Shown here: positions 30,019 to 38,019 of the stretch, one piece after another | How positions within the stretch are numbered: position 1 is the first letter of the stretch | Layout: the number at the start of each line of letters is the position of its first letter | Virus record (IMG/VR): IMGVR_UViG_3300030103_005932 | Location: 1-64,000 of that record | Direction: 5' to 3' (one strand) | Origin: a virus | Length of the DNA stretch: 64,000 nt | Made by a program: the position numbers and the translations under genes | Notes under the pieces: generated by a model | What the model was told of the DNA's origin: nothing | Database searches by the model: none | The model's input: the letters and a program-made list of their open reading frames with translations, nothing else

Positions 30019-30870
30019 ATGCATGATTTAATTCACAAATGGCAAGAACATATGTCTCTAGACAAAGGTATCGCGGCAAGAGATAAAGATTTCTATCTGT
30101 CCAGTGACGAAGTAGATGTCAAGACTCGGCAACATATAACGCCTAATGTGAAACACTTCAAAGATAAGACAGTCGTTGATGTAGGGTGTAATACAGGTTA
30201 TTGGCTCCTACAATTTTATATCAATGGTGCGGCCAAAGTGATAGGAATAGAACCACGCAAACAAATAGTAGAACACTTCAATAAATTTGCTGATGTGAAT
30301 TCAATTCCATGCAGGATGTTGCAAGGCTATCATCCAGAACTGCTTAACATAAAGGAGAATGTGGATTGTATAAGCATGATGAGTGTTGATGAAGAAATCT
30401 ATGATTTTGACGAATATATCTACAAGGTAGGATGTAAACATCCTAACAGTGTGTTACTTTTACAAACCATGCTGATTGATGAGCGAGTCAACAATCCTTT
30501 CCCAACAGAGGATGTACATCATTCTGCTCCTGTCAAAAGATTTAAAGGTTTGATCTACAAATTTGAGGAAAACAACAATAATCATAGGGACGGGTTTGAC
30601 CCTCACATGCCAGTCACTGACAGCCTTGGCCTGCAACACAATAATGGAGAAGAGGCTAGTTATATTCACACTGTGTATAGCAAGGACTATATGTCCTATA
30701 TTATTGCTAGAAACGGCTTTGATATATTGGATATTAAGAAAATTGATAAAGAGATTACAAGACCAATGACGCAGTCTGGAAAGAGTGGGAAATTATGGTG
30801 GATTAGTGCCAAAAACCGTAACATGACATCTAAAGAACCGTTGGACCTTTTTGAATACAAGACTAAATAA
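30019..30870 (+). CDS. SAM-dependent methyltransferase
   Basis: 283 residues. The class I Rossmann motif I is VVDVGCNTGYWLLQF (at about 52-66, DVGxxTGY) with the acidic residue VIGIEP (motif II) at about 76-81. The fold is that of SAM-dependent methyltransferases acting on small molecules or sugars. No DNA-methylase NPPY/DPPY motif is seen, so DNA is not the likely substrate. Lies beside the T4-like late genes. Confidence 0.75.
   Translation: MHDLIHKWQEHMSLDKGIAARDKDFYLSSDEVDVKTRQHITPNVKHFKDKTVVDVGCNTGYWLLQFYINGAAKVIGIEPRKQIVEHFNKFADVNSIPCRMLQGYHPELLNIKENVDCISMMSVDEEIYDFDEYIYKVGCKHPNSVLLLQTMLIDERVNNPFPTEDVHHSAPVKRFKGLIYKFEENNNNHRDGFDPHMPVTDSLGLQHNNGEEASYIHTVYSKDYMSYIIARNGFDILDIKKIDKEITRPMTQSGKSGKLWWISAKNRNMTSKEPLDLFEYKTK
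30864..30869 (+). promoter_or_regulatory. T4-type late promoter
   Basis: TAAATA, 7 bp before the ATG at 30877, overlapping the stop of the methyltransferase gene. Confidence 0.5.
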
Positions 30871-30876
30871 TAGCGT

Positions 30877-31875
30877 ATGAAGAGTTTAGAACTTACAAAA
30901 CCATTAACAACAGAGAGTTTACTTGCAGAATTTGAATCAAGATTCAATCAAACTCTAGATGTAAGCAAATACACAAAAGAAGAATTAGAAGACACGGCCA
31001 ACCATATCAGAACAAAAATACACAACATCACACAAAACACACATTTTGGACAAGAACTGAAAAATGAAAATTATCAGAAGAGCCAAATGATGTTGGATAT
31101 TGTTAACCAAGCGATTGCAGAAAGAAAACTTGCAGAGTATGGTGGCAACACAAACCCAGTTTTAGACAAAGCATCAGCACCTATCAAAGACAAACTTGCA
31201 AAAGGACAAGCATTAAGTCCAGATGAAAGAGAAGCGGCGGCAAAACTGATGTCAAGCAAAGACATGAAAACAGAAAATCCATTAGCGGCAATGGGCATGA
31301 GATTTGCGGGGGCGGCAGGTGCCGCGGCAGGTACCACAGCGGTCAATAGAATTGCAGACAAACTTGGAGCATCGAAAGACCACAAACAAAAGATGATCAA
31401 AAAAGAAGGTGTAGAAGAACAATCAGAATTAATATTAGCGGCCAAGGACATGATGGACAAAGTCACAGGGTACTTGGAAGATCTAGCATCTATGAAAACA
31501 GAAGGCATGTTAGAACTCGCAGACAGAATCAGAGATGAGATGGGTGCAGACAAGGCAGATGCATTCATGCAAAAAATCCAGCCAGCGATTGAACAGGCGG
31601 AGGCCACTTTAACGACAACTAGACAAGAACTAGACAACGGTGTAAGAATATTGACCGGAGAAGAAGTTGCTTCAGAACCTATGGGCGCCGATGACACGAT
31701 GGACATGGACACAGATCTAGACTCACTGGACTCAGACACGGATGCAGAGACAGATGAGTTTGGAGCCTCTGACGCAGAAGCAGGCGGCACGGAACCCGAA
31801 GGCAGAGAACAAAGAGAATCCAAAGAAGTTTTTGAAACTTCTAACAGACTATACAGCAAACTAGCAGGGAAGTAA
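30877..31875 (+). CDS. virion-associated helical protein with acidic tail
   Basis: 332 residues. N-terminal helical part, an alanine/glycine-rich centre (MRFAGAAGAAAGTTAV, possibly membrane-inserting), a second helical block (EEQSELILAAKDMMDKVTGY), then a very acidic tail (DDTMDMDTDLDSLDSDTDAE). The SELILAAKDMxDxV block is one I recall from T4-like cyanophage structural proteins of unknown place. Probably in the capsid or an assembly core, not certain. Confidence 0.6.
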   Translation: MKSLELTKPLTTESLLAEFESRFNQTLDVSKYTKEELEDTANHIRTKIHNITQNTHFGQELKNENYQKSQMMLDIVNQAIAERKLAEYGGNTNPVLDKASAPIKDKLAKGQALSPDEREAAAKLMSSKDMKTENPLAAMGMRFAGAAGAAAGTTAVNRIADKLGASKDHKQKMIKKEGVEEQSELILAAKDMMDKVTGYLEDLASMKTEGMLELADRIRDEMGADKADAFMQKIQPAIEQAEATLTTTRQELDNGVRILTGEEVASEPMGADDTMDMDTDLDSLDSDTDAETDEFGASDAEAGGTEPEGREQRESKEVFETSNRLYSKLAGK

Positions 31876-31879
31876 TCCT

Positions 31880-32236
31880 GTGAGATTTTTCGAATTTAAC
31901 AAAAGCGATACAGACCTTGAGTCGGCTCTGATCAATGTGCTGATGAACATGAAAGGCGATGCTGACGAAAAAGATCAAGCAAGTGATGTTAGCATGGATG
32001 CTGTTCAACAGATAATGAGCAATACAGGATATCCTGCATTCAACTATGATGTCTTTAAAAGAATCTATGACCAGGATGGTGATCTAAAAAATGTTGTTGC
32101 GGACTTTGATAACGAAAAAATTGTTATCAAAACAGACAAGGAAGCAGAAAAAGATCCTGCTATGGACTACGACAATCAAGGTTCTACAGATGTTGTCAAA
32201 AAGATGGCAAGGTCTGCAATGAAAAGAAGATCTTAA
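31880..32236 (+). CDS. hypothetical acidic protein (GTG start)
   Basis: 118 residues, GTG start 2 bp after a weak AAGTAATCCT. Acidic N-terminal two thirds and a short basic end (MARSAMKRRS). The pattern FNYDVFKRIYDQDG suggests a small alpha/beta fold. Overlaps the convergent radical SAM gene by 4 bp. Unknown. Confidence 0.6.
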   Translation: MRFFEFNKSDTDLESALINVLMNMKGDADEKDQASDVSMDAVQQIMSNTGYPAFNYDVFKRIYDQDGDLKNVVADFDNEKIVIKTDKEAEKDPAMDYDNQGSTDVVKKMARSAMKRRS

Positions 32237-33531
32237 AGATCCTTCAACCAATCACTTATTTCAGGAAACACTTTAGTATAATCTGTACCTCTACGTTTAT
32301 CTAATAATGTAAGGTAGGTCTTTAATTGTTTTTGCTTACGTAGGTCAGGTTTTGCATCGGCAAATTCCTTTACATGGCCTTCCATGTATTTCTTTTGTGC
32401 TATCTTTACACTGTCCGGAAATCCATCGGTGTTAGTATCAAATGTATCGATCGCTTTTGTTAGGCCCAACGCATTTATCTTATCTCCGAATATTCCTGGA
32501 TATAGGTATCCGTTACCACTTTCCATGTCTCTGTCAGCCGCCTTCAAGAAACTCCAATAAATTGGTTTTGTTTTGCTCCACTGGTTTATCTTCTCAACCA
32601 TTTGGACCATGCCTGGCACAGATGTCACTGTCAGTGCTGAATTTATCTGTTGTTGCACAGAAGTGTTGTGTAAAATATATTCAAAGTTTTTTTCAAATAG
32701 TTTTAGATCAAGTCCCGATCTTACATACTCTCCTGGTTCTCCCCATGCGTCTAGGCTCCCTACAATGACCAATTTGTCTAGTCGTTGCTGTTCAATTAAT
32801 TTTTCTAAACGATCAACCCAACGCTTGACTCTCTCATGCTCAACATTTAAATTGCTAAAGAAAATTAGTGTCAGATCAGGTAATGTTCTCTTTTCTAAGA
32901 ATTGTATCATCCTTTCTGTTTCTACTTGTAAAAATGGTTCACCACCAAACACATAGATCTTATGGAGGTGTTGGATATTTTTTTCAAACCATTCAAACAA
33001 TCGATCGGTGTCGCGTTTTATGTTTGGATTTAATGTAAAATCATCTGGGTCTAAAACAACTCCATCTTGATCGAATCTTCCAAACCTTTTTTGCTCTGCA
33101 TGTATTTTGTTACTGTAATGAGGTCCACAATAGATGCATTTCATGTTACAAGTGTTCCCCCAGTATATTTCAAGTTGTCTTGGGGTCACTGTTGTGGCGT
33201 CAAGATCTTTATCCAACTCGGGCGGTGCAGTATTACCTTCGAGATATAACTGAATCACTCTATCACTATGTCCTCCTGCTTCTTCGATGTGCTTACAACT
33301 TTCGCAACCTGATGGCCATTTACCGTCTAGCATCTGTTGTCTTTCATTAATCTTTCCTGGTTGATTGTGAAAGTTAAACTCCCCATTTACATTGTAATCA
33401 TGCAACTTCGCTTTATGACAACTTGCACTCTTTCCATCTGTAAGATAGACTGTGCTGAAAGTCCACTTTAATTGACAGGGAAGTCCTTTAGTGATTGGAA
33501 ATTTTTTTGGCGGTTGTTTTGATATACCCAT
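32233..33531 (-). CDS. radical SAM protein, twitch-type
   Basis: 432 residues. An N-terminal cysteine block (SASCHKAK, CESC), then the [4Fe-4S] signature CNMKCIYCG (CxxxCxxC) at about 127-134, a partial TIM barrel with FGGEPFLQ (GGEP, the SAM ribose-binding region), and a long C-terminal domain. The layout fits twitch-type radical SAM enzymes such as the phage/viral family acting on unknown substrates. It overlaps the next gene by one base and probably works with it. Function unknown. Confidence 0.8.
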   Translation of the reverse strand: MGISKQPPKKFPITKGLPCQLKWTFSTVYLTDGKSASCHKAKLHDYNVNGEFNFHNQPGKINERQQMLDGKWPSGCESCKHIEEAGGHSDRVIQLYLEGNTAPPELDKDLDATTVTPRQLEIYWGNTCNMKCIYCGPHYSNKIHAEQKRFGRFDQDGVVLDPDDFTLNPNIKRDTDRLFEWFEKNIQHLHKIYVFGGEPFLQVETERMIQFLEKRTLPDLTLIFFSNLNVEHERVKRWVDRLEKLIEQQRLDKLVIVGSLDAWGEPGEYVRSGLDLKLFEKNFEYILHNTSVQQQINSALTVTSVPGMVQMVEKINQWSKTKPIYWSFLKAADRDMESGNGYLYPGIFGDKINALGLTKAIDTFDTNTDGFPDSVKIAQKKYMEGHVKEFADAKPDLRKQKQLKTYLTLLDKRRGTDYTKVFPEISDWLKDL

Positions 33532-34712
33532 TATGCAAATAATTTAGAATACTCCGGAAATGTATCACTAAATTTTTCCTTCCTTACTGTATCTATTTTC
33601 TTGTTGAATTCCTTGAAAGAGTTTTGATGTTTGTCATAATCAGGTGGTGTGGTATTCAACCATTTTTGCAAATCCTGAAATTTGTTTACCCATACGCGAT
33701 CTGTATTTTTATATTTCGAAAGTTTTTCTATCACGGCCTCTTTGATTTTCTTGGGAAGATATCTGACATCGTTCCACGGTTTGTCATCACACCACATTCC
33801 TATTGCATGTATACCCAATTTTTTAAAGTAGTCATAATTTTCTTCATAATAGTAGATGTTCCATGGTGTAATCGTTGCTCTAATTGTTATTGACACGTTG
33901 TCGTGCCTTTCACAATCTTGCATGTATCTTGAAAGATTGGCCAATATGTTTTTCCATTTACTACCATACCTAATGTATTCGTTCTTTTCTCCAATTGCGT
34001 CAATGCTGAATCCTATGTGGGCACTTTTGAAATTGCTTAACTTCTCAACAAGGTCTTCTTTGTATACCATTCCGTTGGTATGGAGGTTAAACATTTTTTC
34101 TTTCACTGTCGGACTGGCAAGTGCCTGTTCCAACGTCTTCCAAAACAAAGGTATGATCATAGGTTCGCCACCATACATGTCCCAAAAAATAATATTGTCT
34201 TCCCATTCTGCCCATCTCTTTTCTAGTTTTTCATTATTGGTGTAAGCAGTCTTGTGCCGGTCATAGAATGTAAGATAGTCTTTGAATGACTTTCCTTGAT
34301 TATCTAATGCATAGTCTGTTTTGTACCACATGCTACTCGTATGTGAATTACAACTTCTACAGGCATTGTTACATAAGTTGCCAGGCTTCACAATCATTAT
34401 TCTTGGTTGCTCTTCAAGTACTTCAACACCTTGTAGGTCTCTATTGAATCTCTGTCTAGTAGATTCAACACCCGCGTCCTCACGTTGCCAACAGGCTTGG
34501 CAGGCAGGATGCTTGATGTCATTTTTGTGTGCATCAAGTAGTTCTTTGCGATGGGCACTCTTCCATATATCTTTGGCATCATCTGTCAGCACGTTATAAT
34601 GTCTTTGATTTTTATCTTTTAGGTAGTGCCCAATAAGTTGATTGCAAGGTTGCACCATGCCGCTCATGTCGAAGTTCAAAGACAACTGTAAAACTTTACA
34701 CTCTATGGCCAT
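33531..34712 (-). CDS. radical SAM protein, twitch-type
   Basis: 393 residues from the ATG at 34712 (MAIECKVLQLSLNFDMSG); the longer frame from 34874 has no ribosome site. Signature CNNACRSC at about 130-137, then WDMYGGEPMII (GGEP). It shares the twitch architecture of the neighbour but only limited identity, so the pair is related by duplication or co-selection. Together they look like a two-enzyme radical pathway. Substrate unknown. Confidence 0.8.
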   Translation of the reverse strand: MAIECKVLQLSLNFDMSGMVQPCNQLIGHYLKDKNQRHYNVLTDDAKDIWKSAHRKELLDAHKNDIKHPACQACWQREDAGVESTRQRFNRDLQGVEVLEEQPRIMIVKPGNLCNNACRSCNSHTSSMWYKTDYALDNQGKSFKDYLTFYDRHKTAYTNNEKLEKRWAEWEDNIIFWDMYGGEPMIIPLFWKTLEQALASPTVKEKMFNLHTNGMVYKEDLVEKLSNFKSAHIGFSIDAIGEKNEYIRYGSKWKNILANLSRYMQDCERHDNVSITIRATITPWNIYYYEENYDYFKKLGIHAIGMWCDDKPWNDVRYLPKKIKEAVIEKLSKYKNTDRVWVNKFQDLQKWLNTTPPDYDKHQNSFKEFNKKIDTVRKEKFSDTFPEYSKLFA

Positions 34713-34788
34713 TAGTTTACTCCACAGGCCATTATGCTTGTTAGATTGATGGTTGTGATATATGACATTATAATGTATAATTATCTTT

Positions 34789-35493
34789 ATGAAAATACCT
34801 AAAGAGGCTCTCGAAAGCAAAGGTATCGCATATGTTGAGAAATATCCATATGGCGAACTAAACAGGCAGAGCAAAAACGGTAAAAGGCACTATCAGACCC
34901 CAGATGGCAGACTGGTGCCAAGTGTTACCACAGTGTTGAGTGCAACCAAAGATATGACGCACCTACATGCATGGCGTAAGAGAGTGGGAGCCGAAAAGGC
35001 TCAACAGATCACCACAGAGAGTGCTAACATAGGAACCGTGATGCACCGTAGCCTAGAAAAGCACGTGAAGGGTGAAGACCGCACACCGGGATCAAATTTA
35101 ATACAACAAAAAGCACACACAATGGCCAATGTAATCATAGACAACGGATTAAAAGATATTTCTGAGGTATGGGGATCAGAGGTTTCGCTACATTATCCTG
35201 AACTTTACGCCGGCACCACAGACTTGGTTGGAGTGTACAAGGGCGAACCTGCTATTATGGATTTCAAGCAGGCACGTAGATTGAAGAAAAAAGAGTGGGT
35301 GGAGGATTACTATCTCCAATTGGTGGCATACTCCGAAGCACATAACAAACAATACGACACACAGATTAAGACTGGTCGTATCTTTATCTGCACACAGGCC
35401 AACGAATATCAAACATTCGAAATAGACAACTACGATCAGTGGGTGGGTAAATGGTACGCCAAATTGGAACAATACTACAAGTCTATACTGTAA
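34789..35493 (+). CDS. PD-(D/E)XK family nuclease
   Basis: 234 residues. After the alpha helix IGTVMHRSLEKH comes the catalytic pattern TTDLVGVYKGEPAIMDFKQ, in which D, then D-F-K about 13 residues later, form the PD-(D/E)XK site, and VEDYYLQLVAYSEA gives the QxxxY helix of RecB/Cas4-like exonucleases. Matches the PDDEXK-like exonuclease proteins common in marine T4-like phages. Likely in DNA processing or recombination. Confidence 0.75.
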   Translation: MKIPKEALESKGIAYVEKYPYGELNRQSKNGKRHYQTPDGRLVPSVTTVLSATKDMTHLHAWRKRVGAEKAQQITTESANIGTVMHRSLEKHVKGEDRTPGSNLIQQKAHTMANVIIDNGLKDISEVWGSEVSLHYPELYAGTTDLVGVYKGEPAIMDFKQARRLKKKEWVEDYYLQLVAYSEAHNKQYDTQIKTGRIFICTQANEYQTFEIDNYDQWVGKWYAKLEQYYKSIL

Positions 35494-35499
35494 TAAATA
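35494..35499 (+). promoter_or_regulatory. T4-type late promoter
   Basis: AATAAATAAC, 7 bp before the ATG at 35507, with no ribosome site. Drives the tail fibre/spike gene. Confidence 0.55.
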
Positions 35500-35506
35500 A
35501 CAACAT

Positions 35507-37126
35507 ATGCCGATAGTACAGATATCTAGAATACAGCACAGACGCGGAAAAAGAACCGATCTACCACAACTTGCGGCGGGTGAGTTAGGATGGGTGATTG
35601 ACGAACAGAGATTGTTTATAGGAAACGGCACAGTGGCTGACGGCGCACCTGCTGTTGGCAATACAGAGATCATGGTATCGGGCAGTTCAGGATTTACCAC
35701 TGCGGCGACTTATACCTACAAAGGATACTTAGGAGATTCGACTCCAATCACTACAGGTGCCTCAGGTGCAGTCACAAGAACTGTGCAACAAAGATTAGAT
35801 GACTATGCAAATGTAAAACAGTTTGACGCCAAGGGTGACAACAGCACAGACGACTCCGCGGCAATCCAAAGAGCAATAGACGAATTATATTCAGACACAG
35901 ACCAAGATGACACAAGAGCAAGGAGAACATTATTCTTTCCAGCAGGAATTTACAAGATTGATACGACATTAACCATTCCGCCATACGCACACTTGATTGG
36001 CGAAGGACACGACAAAACAATAATTGAAATGTCCGGTGCAAGTGCTATAATGGTGACAGAAGATGACGACGGTAATGGGTACCTAAATATAGGTGCTTCA
36101 AGTGCCACAACACCTACGCAAATCCAATTCAGCAACATGACATTCAAGAATACAAATGCAAGTGGTTCGGGTATGTCGATTGACAGTGCAACTAATTTAT
36201 ATTTTGAAAACTGTAAGTTTCAAGGTGCGTACTCATCAGGTGGTGCTGATGTGTCTGCAAACAAAGGTATCACGGTAAGGTCCACAAATGCATTGCAATG
36301 TTCTAATGTATATTTTCACAACTGCCAATTTACAAAATTTGCTAGGTTAGTTGACATGAGTTTTGACGTTACGACTGTTAGATTTCATAACTGTGATTTC
36401 AGCATAGGATACTATGGTGCAATCATTGGTGACGAATGGGATAGTTCAACCACAAATGGTATGAGTGTTGGACCTAGAGATGTGCAGTTCACAGGAAGTA
36501 GTTGGAGCAGTATATCGCAACAAGCGATCTATGTGAAGGCAAAACAATCTGTTGAAGCACCATCGAGAAATATTATTTCGCATGGTAATTTTTATGCGAA
36601 GACTGTTGCAAATAATTTCGAAGGTGTGGATAGCATACACGAAGTGCCTGTCATTCAATATGACCAAGATGAGTGTAGTTCTATTATGGACTTTTTCGAA
36701 AGGACTGATCTTCGGGACACAGACTTTGGAGACAGCACAAAACCTTCTAATACTCCACCTGAGGTGCAGGGTATAGCAATACACACAAAAGCAGTAAGAC
36801 AGATTACTTTAGCAGACAACACATCGACGGCCACCGATACAGGAATATATCTTCCTGGCTTTCTTGACAAAGGTGTTAGGATCACTTACAAAATGAACCG
36901 CGGAGCAAAGTACAGAACAGGAGTGTTCACTATAAGTGCGGCAGGTGAGATCTGCACGTTCAACGACGACTACGAGGAAACGTCGGATGTCGGTACAACT
37001 TTGACAGCAAAAAGTTCGGACGGTGACTCAACCGCAGGCAACGACACTCTTCGTGTGCAATTCACAACAACGTCTGATTCAAGCACAGACGTTACCATGG
37101 AATATCAAGTACAGATATTAGTGTAA
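35507..37126 (+). CDS. tail fibre/spike protein, beta-helix type
   Basis: 539 residues. The N-terminus (ISRIQHRRGKRTDLPQLAAG then ELGWVIDEQRLFIGNG) is the Major tropism determinant/phage tail attachment-type domain. After it comes VKQFDAKGDNSTDDSAAIQR, the pectate-lyase-superfamily start (GDxxxDDSxAIQxA), and a long right-handed beta-helix with repeating N-C-x-F turns. The C-terminal about 100 residues are beta-rich. It probably binds and may cut host surface polysaccharide. Catalytic residues are not identifiable by eye. Confidence 0.85.
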   Translation: MPIVQISRIQHRRGKRTDLPQLAAGELGWVIDEQRLFIGNGTVADGAPAVGNTEIMVSGSSGFTTAATYTYKGYLGDSTPITTGASGAVTRTVQQRLDDYANVKQFDAKGDNSTDDSAAIQRAIDELYSDTDQDDTRARRTLFFPAGIYKIDTTLTIPPYAHLIGEGHDKTIIEMSGASAIMVTEDDDGNGYLNIGASSATTPTQIQFSNMTFKNTNASGSGMSIDSATNLYFENCKFQGAYSSGGADVSANKGITVRSTNALQCSNVYFHNCQFTKFARLVDMSFDVTTVRFHNCDFSIGYYGAIIGDEWDSSTTNGMSVGPRDVQFTGSSWSSISQQAIYVKAKQSVEAPSRNIISHGNFYAKTVANNFEGVDSIHEVPVIQYDQDECSSIMDFFERTDLRDTDFGDSTKPSNTPPEVQGIAIHTKAVRQITLADNTSTATDTGIYLPGFLDKGVRITYKMNRGAKYRTGVFTISAAGEICTFNDDYEETSDVGTTLTAKSSDGDSTAGNDTLRVQFTTTSDSSTDVTMEYQVQILV

Positions 37127-37130
37127 TAAA

Positions 37131-37832
37131 ATGACATTGTTAATAAATGGTTGCAGTTTTGCACGTATTTGGAATGTCAGCGAAGAATTCAAAAATCATT
37201 TAGGTTGTTCAAAAATTGTCAACATTGGTAAAGTCGGCACCGGATTTGCTCGAACATTAAGATCTACTATCGAATGGGTAGCACAAAATGGCAAACCTAG
37301 GTTTGCTATTATTCCGATAACTTATGCCCACAGATGGGATATGGCAATAGCCAAAGAGGACGACACCCTGGATGGCACATGGCATCCTCTTCTAGAAGAA
37401 CCCCATCTTGATTTAGACCGTATCGATCTAGAAAACGTGTCTGAAGATAAATTAAAAAAGTTAGTACCATACTATCATGGTTGCATTCCAAACGTCAGAA
37501 CATATTGGGACAAGATTTTTACTGAAATAATATCATTGGCATCGTTCTTCGAAGCAAACGGAATAGAGTATTTGATGTGCGACATGGTAAACAACTTTGA
37601 AGAGAAACATTTGGCAGGTTACCAAGGATTTACTAAACTGGACCTTATTAAAAATAATAAAAACATTATTGATTTATTTTCTTTTTGTGGTAATCACTTT
37701 ATGTATAACAAATTACCTGAAAATAAGCGTGTGGGAGTCCATCCATATGCAAACCATCATGGAGCAACTGAATATAAACATTTTGAGCAGTACTTAATCG
37801 ACTACTTAAATTCAAAGTTGTGTATAGAATAA
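37131..37832 (+). CDS. SGNH-like protein
   Basis: 233 residues starting TLLINGCSFARIWN, a block I of the same type as in the proteins at 4587, 19684 and 20469. GKVGTGFARTLRSTIEW parallels the block II-III region of those proteins. The C-terminal GVHPYANHHG gives a plausible DxxH-like block V (here H-P-Y-A-N-H). Sits right after the tail spike, so it may be linked to surface binding or glycan deacylation. Hydrolase activity is uncertain. Confidence 0.6.
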   Translation: MTLLINGCSFARIWNVSEEFKNHLGCSKIVNIGKVGTGFARTLRSTIEWVAQNGKPRFAIIPITYAHRWDMAIAKEDDTLDGTWHPLLEEPHLDLDRIDLENVSEDKLKKLVPYYHGCIPNVRTYWDKIFTEIISLASFFEANGIEYLMCDMVNNFEEKHLAGYQGFTKLDLIKNNKNIIDLFSFCGNHFMYNKLPENKRVGVHPYANHHGATEYKHFEQYLIDYLNSKLCIE

Positions 37833-37966
37833 TCTATTATCCACTAGACAAAAAAGTTTTTTTATCTTAATATTAGTACATAATAAAAACACAAAACGAC
37901 GTGGTGATTTTTATCGTATGAAGGTGACAGGAAAGACAACAAAAAAGTAGATAAGCAGGATTTAGA

Positions 37967-37972
37967 TAAATA
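37967..37972 (+). promoter_or_regulatory. T4-type late promoter
   Basis: ATAAATA whose last base is the A of the ATG at 37972. The transcript would begin beyond that ATG, which supports the NrdA start at 38020 with a leader of about 40 nt. The remaining 130 bp after the upstream gene show no other element apart from a short MKVTGKTTKK reading frame. Confidence 0.5.
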
Positions 37973-38019
37973 TGGACACAACAAAAACAAAAATCAAAAC
38001 AAAAAATTATAAAACAATT

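Noticed and set aside
31074-31859. 261-residue minus-strand frame opposite the gene at 30877
   Set aside because: Ser/Ala-rich mirror of an acidic, Asp/Glu-rich gene, with no ribosome site or homology.
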